DNA from: Medakamo hakoo
Lineage: Eukaryota; Chlorophyta; Trebouxiophyceae; Coccomyxaceae
Assembly (NCBI GenBank): GCA_026636295.1
Contig: CP089462.1
Span: 372,001-436,000 of the forward strand
Length of the DNA stretch: 64,000 bases
Direction: 5' to 3'
A program made the position numbers and the translations under genes. The notes under the pieces are model-generated. The model saw only the letters and a program-made list of their open reading frames with translations, did not search any database and was not told where the DNA came from. Positions 56,845 through 64,000 of the stretch are shown one piece after another. How positions within the stretch are numbered: position 1 is the stretch's first letter; every line of letters starts with the position of its first letter.

Positions 56845-59299
56845 ATGCACACCCGTGATTTCGCGGCGCTAGCCCTGTCGTTGCTTGCTGTACATCTGAG
56901 CCTGCAACATGACGGCCCAGTCACGCTGAGAAAGGTGGGGTGGGGAGGGGTGTGCGCACGCACAAAAGGGGCGCCGATTCCCTCTGCGCGCTCCGTCTGC
57001 CATCCTTCCGCCTCCCGCCCTCTCACACACACACGCCCTCTCCCTCTCTCTCTCTCTCTCTCCCCGCCCGCACACACAGTCCTGGTACCACCACACCCCA
57101 CCCGACACCGCCTCCGCCTTGGAAGGCACGCCACCCTACATCCCACCACCTCCTCTGGCCGCCGACCTGAATGGCGACGGCGCGGTGGAAGTCGTCGTCG
57201 CGTCACCCGACGGGCGTGTCTCGGTGCTCGCGCCGCGGCCACCAGCCGGCCGGGGCGCGGGGTTCTCGCCCGCGCCCGTGCTGGCGACCGCAGCGCTGGG
57301 CCCGGCGGGTCCAGCAGTGCCAGGCGTGGAGTGGCGGGCCGTGGCCCTGGCGTCCGGCTTCTTGGACCCCCCGCCCGCCGCGCCGGGCGTGGCCGCGCCG
57401 CGGAAGCGGGTCGTCGTCGCGCTGACCGCGTCGCTGGAGGTCGTCGCCCTCGACCACCGGCTGCGCGAGCTGTGGCGCGCCCCGCTCCTCCTCCCTCACC
57501 ACGACCACGCGCCCATCCCGCCCGGGTCTGTGGTGAGGGAGGCCGCCATCCTGGTGGCGCCGCACGCCCTGCGGCCGGGCGACCGCGGGTCGGTGTTTGT
57601 GAGCGCAGCGGTGCGGCACGCCGTGGCAGGCGGCGGCGGTGGCGGCGGCTCCACCCCCGCCGACGCGGCCGCCGCCGATGGCGTGACCGCTGCTGTCGCG
57701 GCGGACGCGGCGGGCGGCGTGCGCGGGCACGCGCCGGATGGGAGCGGCACGGCCGCGGACGGCACAGACGGCGGCGGCGGCCCGGCCCCGCTGCACACGG
57801 CCACCCACGCCGCGCTCGCGGGCCAGTCCGGCGCCCGCCGCTGGACGGCGACGCCAGACGCTGCGACCACGCCGCCCCCTGCCTCCAAACTCCGTCGCCA
57901 GCACGACGTCCGCCTGGACGCGGCGGCGGTGGCGGCGGCGCGGGCGGCGGCGGACGCGGCCGGCGGCGCCGCCTGCCGCGACCACAGGGACGGTGTCCTG
58001 TCGGTGCTCCCGCACGCGTGGGCGGGCCGGGCCGACACGCGCGTCCGCCTGGCCCATTTTGCGCACCGGCGGGCTGTGCGGGAGGGGCTGGGCCCGCAGC
58101 AGCGCCGGGTGGCGGACCTGGGGCGGGCGGGGCCGACGTCGGCGGGCCTGGCCCGGGCGTCTGCGGCCGCTGGCGGCGGGCAGAGCGGAAATGCGGTCGT
58201 CGCCGCTGCCGCCCGTGCGGCGGCGGCCGCAGGCCGGGGCGCCGCCCGCGCCCCGGGTGCCCGGAGCCCGCCCGTCCCTCCTCCGGGAGCCACGGCCGCC
58301 ACGCTCGCCGCCTGGCACGCGGCGCACAAGCCCAACGCGGTGGTCGTCCACGGCGCGGCCGGGCTGGAAGTTTTTCACCTGCACTCGGGGGCGCGCGTCT
58401 GCGGGCTGCGCGCCCCACACCCGGGCGTGACGGCGGACCTGGATGGGGACGGCGTGCCAGACTACGTGTCGGCGGTGAGCACGGCCGGGCACGGCGGGCG
58501 TGGCGCCGGCGGCGACACGGCGCACGCGCACGCGCGCGCGTGCGAGGGCGTCGCCCTGGCGGGCGTGCCGCCGACCCTGCCTCTGTGGAATGTGTCGCTC
58601 TGCCACGCACACGGCGGCGGCACCGGTGGTGAGGGGCTGTTTGGCGGGGGTGGGGACGACCCGGCGTCCAGTGGCGGGCTGTTTATGGGCGGCGGGGCGG
58701 TGAGCGCCCTCGCGGGCGTGGAGGCGGCGCCGCCCGCCGTCGTCCGCCTGCCGCGCTGGCGGGGCGGCGGCGGCGGCCACGAAACGCTGGCCGTCTTCTC
58801 CGTCTCCAGCGGGGAAGTCACGGCCGTCCACGGCGCGGACGGCGCGCTGGCGTGGCGGCGCGTCGTGCCGGGCGCCGGGTGGCGGCCGCGCACGCTGCGC
58901 GCGGCGGGCGCGGCGGGCGCGGCGCCCACGCTCGCGCCCGTCCCCCTGCGGCCGGGCGGCCCGCCCGCGGCGCTGCTCATCGCGGGCGACCGCCGGGCCA
59001 GCCTGGTCTCGCCCGCCGGCCACATCCTGGCCGGGGTGGACCTGCCCGGCGCGCCCCTCCTCCCGCTCTCCTCCCCGGGCGACCTGGACGGCGACGGGCT
59101 GAGCGATTTCGTCCTCACCACCCGCGACGGCTTTTACGGGTTCTCCCAGCGGCGGCGGGCCGGGAGCGGGGGCGGCAGCGTGCCGCTCTCCGCGTTGGTT
59201 GGGTGCTTGATCGTGGCCATGGCCCTGGTGTGGTGGACGCAGCAGGCGGGCGGGCGTGGGGCGGCCAAAGGCGGGCGGGCGACGGACCGAGAGGATTAG
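56845..59299 (+). CDS. NERD1: NERD1-like FG-GAP membrane protein
   Basis: Two exons (56845-56934, 57080-59299) give 769 residues. Exon 1 MHTRDFAALALSLLAVHLSLQHDGP parallels the start of Arabidopsis NERD1 (At3g51050). Further matching blocks are ADLNGDGAVEVVVASPDGRVSVL, ADLDGDGVPDYVS, HDVRLDAAAV...CRDHRDGVLSVLPHAW and DLDGDGLSDFVLTTRDGFYGFSQ. The end is a single transmembrane helix (LSALVGCLIVAMALVWW). The DxDGDG loops are calcium-binding FG-GAP repeats of a beta-propeller. NERD1 is a Golgi/endomembrane protein that affects exocyst-dependent secretion and root growth in plants. Ala/Gly-rich inserts (57,630-57,800) separate the propeller blades. The head-to-head partner is mitochondrial PDH E1-alpha. 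Confidence 0.92.
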
Positions 59300-59421
59300 C
59301 TGAGAGAGAAAGGGGGCAAAGAAAAAGAGGGGTTGCTTCATTCAAAAAGCACGCAACAGCAGTCATCACACGACACACACACACACACACACCCGCACAC
59401 ACACACACATTCACACACACT

Positions 59422-60423
59422 TCACCGCCCGGCCTGGGCCACCGCCGCCGCCACGTCCGCGGCGGACGGCGGCGGCGCGTCCGCCGCGGCCGCCGCCTCC
59501 GCGGCGGCGGCCTCCCCGCCGGACACGGCGCGGTAGAACAGGAGGTACGGCTGGGCCGCGCGCGCGGCGCCCTCGTCCGCGGGCAGCACGGCCGCGTCGT
59601 CGCACGCGTACCACCGCCCGCCCGCCTTGACGAACGCGGTGTAGTGCCCGCCGTGCATGGACCCGCGGTGGGAGACGACCGCGTACAGTTCGTACAGCGG
59701 GACGTGCGGGCTGGAGGGGGCGGGGCGGGGCGACGGGTCGGCGCCGCCCCTGTCGGCTGGGGCCGCCGCCGCCGCCGCCGCCGCCGCGGCCGCGGCCGCG
59801 GCCGCGCCGCCCAGCCCGCGCCCCGCAGCAGGCGCGCACGTCCCGTCGCCGCTCACCCACCCCGGCGGCTTGCCCAGGCGGGCCGCCAGGACGGCCGGCG
59901 ACGTGAACGGCGCCGGGTCCAGCCAGGCGGGGAAGAGGAGCGGCGTGTCGAGCTTGCGCTCCCACAGGCGGGGCTTGCCGCCGCCGCCGCCGCCGCCGCC
60001 GACCGCGCCCGGGCCCAGGGGCCCGCCCCACCCGCCGTCCGCGCCCGTGCTGCCGTCCGGCCAGATGACGCCGTGCTCGAAGCGCTTGACGTGCAGGCAC
60101 AGGACGGGCGGGAGGGACCGGATGGACAGCTGCTTGGAGGCGGGGCGGGGCCCGCCGCAGGACGCGCAGTGCCAGGAGGCCAGGGGTTCGGGGCGGACGA
60201 AGCGGCGCAGGCAGCCCAGCAGGGTGGCAGCGCCCGGCGGGCGGGTGGGCAGCGGCAGGGCGACGGCCGGGAGGGGCGGGGGGCCGGACGCGGCCGAGCC
60301 ACGGGCGGCGGCCGGCCCGCCGCCGCCATCACCGGACGACGGCGGGGACGAGCCGCGCGCCTCCTCGCCCGCGGGCGGGCTGGACCCGGCCGTTGTCGCG
60401 GGCTCGGCGTCCGATAAAGCGGC

Positions 60424-60454
<31 letters not shown>

Positions 60455-62419
60455 GCAGCAGCCGCGACAGCCGCGGCCGCGGCGCCCACCACGACGGGCG
60501 CGGGCCGCGGGTGCAGGCACGCTTTTTTCGAGCCGGGCCGCAGGCACGGCCCGCACTCGCCGCACCGGCGTTTAGGCGTGCGCGCGCGCTTGACGTGGCG
60601 GCCCGTGCGTGGCGGGCGCGTGGTCGTTGCCGCGGCGGCTGAGGCGGCTGGGTCGGGCGCGGGCGAACCCGAGGCCGCACGGCCGCCGCTCGCCTCCGCG
60701 CCACCCGCCGCAGGACTCGCGTCCCGCGCCTGCTTCGCCGCCGCGGCGGCCAGGGCAGCCGCACGCGCCGCCGCCGCCGCCACAGCGCCAGGCGGGGGCG
60801 GCGGCGGCGGCGCGGCCGCGCCGATGTCCAGGGAGATGTCGAGGAACGGGTCGTGCGCCGTCGACACCGCCCCGCAACAGCCGCACGTGACGTCGGAGCG
60901 CAGCGCCCCGCCGAACGCGGCGGCGGCGACGGAGGCGCCGCGGGCTGTGAGGGGCGCTGCTGGGCGGCCTGGCGATGGCGGAGGCAGGGTGGCGAGGGAG
61001 AGGGCCGGGACGGGCGGCGGCCCGCCCTCCCCGTCGCTGCCGGACGCGCCGCCGCGACCGCCACCGCCGCCCGCGGCTTTCACCGCGCCCGCTGCCGCGG
61101 TTGCCGTCGCCGCGTCCGCCGCCGCCGCCGCCGCGGCAGCAGCCGCCCGCGCCGAAGCGGGCAGGCGGCACCCCGCCAGTGCAGAGAGCGCGCACAAAAA
61201 GAACTCGTGCGCGTCTTGCTGGGCCGGGCCGGCGAGGCCCGCGCCGCCGCCCACGCCGCCCGCGGCCGCGCGCCACCACGCGGCCAAAAACGGCGCGGGG
61301 CGCATGGGCGCCCGCTCGCCCGAGTACGCTTCCGAAAAGACGGCCGACATTTCGCAGGACAGGCACGCTCCCCGGGGTTGAGCGGCAGCGGCGGCGGCGG
61401 CGGCGGCGGACCGGGCGGCCGACGCGGCGGCCGCGGCCGAGAGCGGGCCGGTGGGCGGCGCGCCCGCGGCCGCGACCGCGGTCGCGACCCCGCCCGCCGC
61501 CGCCGCCGCCGCGACCGGGCACGCGTGCGCGGCGTGGCCCCCGCCCAAAAAAAAGTCGCGCAGGGGCGGCGCGTGCAGCAGGGCCTGGAGCGTCGCGTTG
61601 ATGTAGCACGTGTTCCCCAGGTTGGCCAGGCCGCGCAGGCCGGGCGGCATGCCGTCGGCCGGCGTCCGCTTGGCGGCGCCGGCCGCGCCCGCGCTCGCCG
61701 CGGCCGCCGCGTCCCGGGGTGCAGGCGGCGGGGGCGCGGAGGGCGGGCGTGGTGGCGGGTCACCCCGCCCCGACGACGTGGGCGGCCGGGCGGGCGCGGC
61801 CCCCCAGGCGGCCGCGGCCGCGCCCTGTCGCGGGTGTGTGGGGGGTGAGGGACGGCAGTGTGCATGTGGATGGGTGAGGTGGATGTGGGATGGACGGGAC
61901 AGGACACGCGCCGCCCCTCCCCCTTCCACGTGCAACGCACCAGAGCCGCCTCATCAAAGTCGGCATCGTACACGTAGTCGGCGCACGCCCGGCAGAAGAG
62001 CTCGCCCCGGCCCGCGTCCAGCCAGGCCGCGTGGGCTGTGTTGTTGTGTTGTGTTGGGAAGGAGGAGGGATGAGGGGTTGAGCCGGAGGGGGAAGGCCGC
62101 GCGCTGATGAAATGGAGAGGAGCACCACCAGCCCGGTGCCGGGCAGGCGTCCCCCCTCCGCCCACGACCCTACCCACCCACCTGAGTCCGCACACGCGTC
62201 ATCCATCTCTGCCCGGCTGTCCGCAGCGGCCGCGCAGGTCAGGCACGCAAAGCCCGGCTGGTCTGCGTCGTGTTGCTGCTGCAGCCCATCGGCTGGGCCA
62301 CCGCCGCCGCCGTCGCGCTTGCCCCAGCCCGCCAGCAGGGCCCGGGCTACGGGAATGAAGGCGGCCTGGCCGCCGCCTCGCTCCGCCTTCCACGCAGCGA
62401 GGTGTGGACAAGGCGCCAT
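59422..62419 (-). CDS. UBP22: SAGA-type deubiquitinase UBP22/USP22 with internal CXXC-like motif
   Basis: Three exons (62419-62182, 62035-61941, 61824-59422) join to 911 residues. The N-terminal ZnF-UBP shows MAPCPHLAAWKAER, FACLTCA, HAAWLDAGRGELFCRACADYVYD and DFDEA, as in plant UBP22. The USP domain has Cys box GLANLGNTCYINATLQALL, then QQDAHEFF, VTCGCCGAVSTAHDPFLDISLD, HCASCGG...KQLSIRSLPPVLCLHVKRFEH and His box HRGSMHGGHYTAF. UBP22 removes ubiquitin from histone H2B in the SAGA complex. A low-complexity insert in the protease holds KRRCGECGPCLRPGSKKACL, a CXXC-like zinc motif, next to a poly-Ala run. The protein is about 300 residues longer than plant UBP22 because of such inserts. Confidence 0.93.
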
Positions 62420-62581
62420 GGTGTGTGGCGCGCCTCTCTTTTTTTGGTGTGGTCTTGCTTTTATGGCGACCGCGCAGCAAACGCGCCGCTGCCCTCTCAC
62501 TCACCCTTTTCCCGTGCCACAGCGGACCGCCCCCTGACGCGAGTCCGTTCCCTCCAGTCCGTCGCACACTCTACACTAGCC

Positions 62582-63534
62582 ATGCAGGCCATGCGCCCAG
62601 CCACCCGGCCGGCCCCTCGCCTGGCCACGCCCTCCGGCCGGCCCTCGTTGACGCTCGTCGCGGCCAAGCCGACGAAAGCCGCCGACTTCCGTTCTTTAAG
62701 CGACGACCAGATTAAGCAGGAGGTGGCCGACGGTAAAAAAGCGCTGTTCAAGCTGCGCATGGCCCAGAAGACGCGCCAGGTGAGTGGTGGGTGGAGAGTG
62801 GATGGGCGCGGGTGGGGGCGGAGGGCGAATGCGGGTCCGCCGTCGGAGCGTCGTGTGTGTGTGTGGCTGCCGGCACGGCCGGCCGCAGCGCGGGGCCAGG
62901 CGGTGGCTTGGTCGCCATGCCCGCCCTGTCGATGTCACCGGCCAGGATCAGAGACCGCATTGAGGTGGAGACAGAGGCTGGAAGATGCGGGCGCAGGCCG
63001 CCGCACGCCCGCGTGGCAGCCTTGCCGAGCCGCCGTCCGTGGCTAGGTGCGAGCGCAAGGCGAAAAACGACGCGGCTGCGTCTCGCTCACCCCTTTCCAC
63101 CCCCCGTCTTTTCACAACACACAGGAGTTCAAGGGCTCGGACTTTGCGTGGAACCGCAAGAAGGTGCGGTTTGACGAGAGACGGTCGTGGGCGACCGCGC
63201 GACAAAACCAAAACACTCTTGCCACACGGCCCGTCGTCTCACGCTCTCTCGATTCGTTCTCTCTCCTCTCTTTTCCCCAACCACAGATCGCCCAGCTGCT
63301 GACCATCCTGCGCGAGCGGTCGGTGGAGGCTGGCGTCAGCAAGCGGGACGCCCGCAAGGCGGAAGCGTGAGTTTTTGACGCCGTGGAAAGGGGGCGGCCC
63401 GCCGACTAGAGAGCGGGCCGTGAGCTGCTCCGCCCTCTCTCGACCTGCAACCACCACTCACCACCACCACCCCACGCCCTCCCCTCACACACGACAGTAA
63501 GGAGAAAATCGCCGCGGGTTACGGCAACATGTGA
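62582..63534 (+). CDS. PRPL29: Plastid ribosomal protein L29 (uL29c)
   Basis: Four exons (62582-62779, 63125-63163, 63287-63366, 63498-63534) sum to 117 residues. A transit peptide (MQAMRPATRPAPRLATPSG) precedes ADFRSLSDDQIKQEVADGKKALFKLRMAQKTRQEFKGSDF. That is the bacterial L29 helix pair, including the typical LFKLR motif. WNRKKIAQLLTILRER continues the second helix across the 39-bp exon 2 boundary. The protein ends AKEKIAAGYGNM*. L29 sits near the peptide exit tunnel of the plastid ribosome. All junctions are in phase. The gene is head-to-head with UBP22 across 162 bp. Confidence 0.93.
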
Positions 63535-63722
63535 GCCCGGATCGCTGCACTGACAACCCATTCCTTCTTTTGGGGGGAGAGAGAGAGAGCGTGTGTGGGA
63601 AAAAACCAAAACTTGAGACTCGACAAAAGGCAAGGGAAGGCAACGCACTCTCTCCATGCTCTCTCTCTCGCTCCCTCCCTGTCTCTCTCTCTCTGTCCAA
63701 GCCATGCCCCATGCTCGCTCAC

Positions 63723-64000
63723 TCACTCTTCGGCGACGACCTCCTCCTCCGCGACCGGGTGCGACCCGACCCGCACTTTGGGGGCGGGCGCCGCCGCCGT
63801 CGCCGGCGTGGCGCGGGAAGGAGCAGGCGGCGCGGCGGCGGCGCGGCCACCGCCACCACCGCCCTCCAAGACGGCCGGGCGCGGCACGGTCGCCACGCCG
63901 CCCCCGCCGCCCGCGCCGACCCGCCCGCCCGACGACAGCTCCGCCAGCAGGGACGCGCGCTCCGCCTCCGCGGCCTCTAACGCGTCCATGGCCTCCTTCC
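63723..64000 (-). CDS. C-terminal end of an unidentified gene (partial)
   Basis: The minus strand is open from the right edge to a TGA at 63,723-63,725, about 91 codons. The part nearest the edge is helical (KEAMDALEAAEAERASLLAELSSGG). It then turns Gly/Ala/Pro-rich and ends RVGSHPVAEEEVVAEE*. The Ala/Glu heptad-like pattern suggests the end of a coiled coil. The stop is inside GAGTGAGTGAG, which could also be a GTGAGT donor, so this may be an internal exon. No family recognised. Confidence 0.5.
   Translation of the reverse strand, partial: KEAMDALEAAEAERASLLAELSSGGRVGAGGGGGVATVPRPAVLEGGGGGGRAAAAPPAPSRATPATAAAPAPKVRVGSHPVAEEEVVAEE

Overview
This is nuclear DNA of a high-GC green alga (Viridiplantae, probably a core chlorophyte; I cannot name the genus). 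The evidence is strong G/C bias at third codon positions, short GT-AG introns (mostly GTGAGT or GTGCGT donors, about 90-420 bp), plant-type families (FAE1-type 3-ketoacyl-CoA synthase, NERD1, arogenate dehydratase, UBP12/UBP22, DEG15), and plastid-targeted proteins of bacterial ancestry (EF-P, ribosomal protein L29, NOA1/YqeH). No tRNA, rRNA, CRISPR array, transposon or viral remnant was found. Twenty-eight genes are described, two of them cut by the window edges. For every multi-exon gene contained in the window the chosen exons sum to an intact reading frame.  Layout. 1-9.6 kb: first exon of a plastid-targeted protein, UBP12/USP7 ubiquitin protease, peroxisomal protease DEG15 and a GAF-like membrane protein, all on the minus strand. 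9.9-18.9 kb: a small secreted protein, RNA polymerase III second subunit, a divergent unknown acidic protein and a secreted collagen-like protein. 19.4-30.2 kb: secreted GH5 mannanase with EGF-like domain, very-long-chain fatty acid condensing enzyme, RTF2, plastid EF-P, and a double-module arogenate/prephenate dehydratase. 30.5-44.7 kb: OLA1, a TMEM184/LAZ1-type membrane protein, AP180-like clathrin adaptor, two small plastid membrane proteins, a cytochrome P450, a Gfo/Idh/MocA oxidoreductase and a THUMP-type RNA methyltransferase. 45-64 kb: an intronless 2,059-residue CABIN1/Hir3 homolog, AATF/Bfr2, NOA1, mitochondrial PDH E1-alpha, NERD1, SAGA deubiquitinase UBP22 with an internal CXXC-like zinc motif, plastid L29, and the 3' end of an unidentified gene.  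Organisation. Genes are packed at about one per 2.3 kb and the strand changes often. Eight head-to-head pairs share start-to-start intervals of roughly 160-700 bp (RPC2/unknown, mannanase/KCS, RTF2/EF-P, ADT/OLA1, AP180-like/DnaJ zinc finger, RNA methylase/CABIN1, PDH-E1a/NERD1, UBP22/L29). Plastid translation is represented several times (EF-P, L29, NOA1, possibly the RNA methylase), and chromatin/transcription by RPC2, CABIN1, UBP22 and RTF2, but there is no sign of a functional operon.  The most unusual items are the single-gene fusion of two complete PDT-ACT arogenate dehydratase modules, a CXXC-like zinc motif inside the UBP22 protease domain, loss of zinc ligands in the RNA polymerase III subunit and in RTF2, and long simple repeats placed in introns, one of them abutting a 3' splice site.
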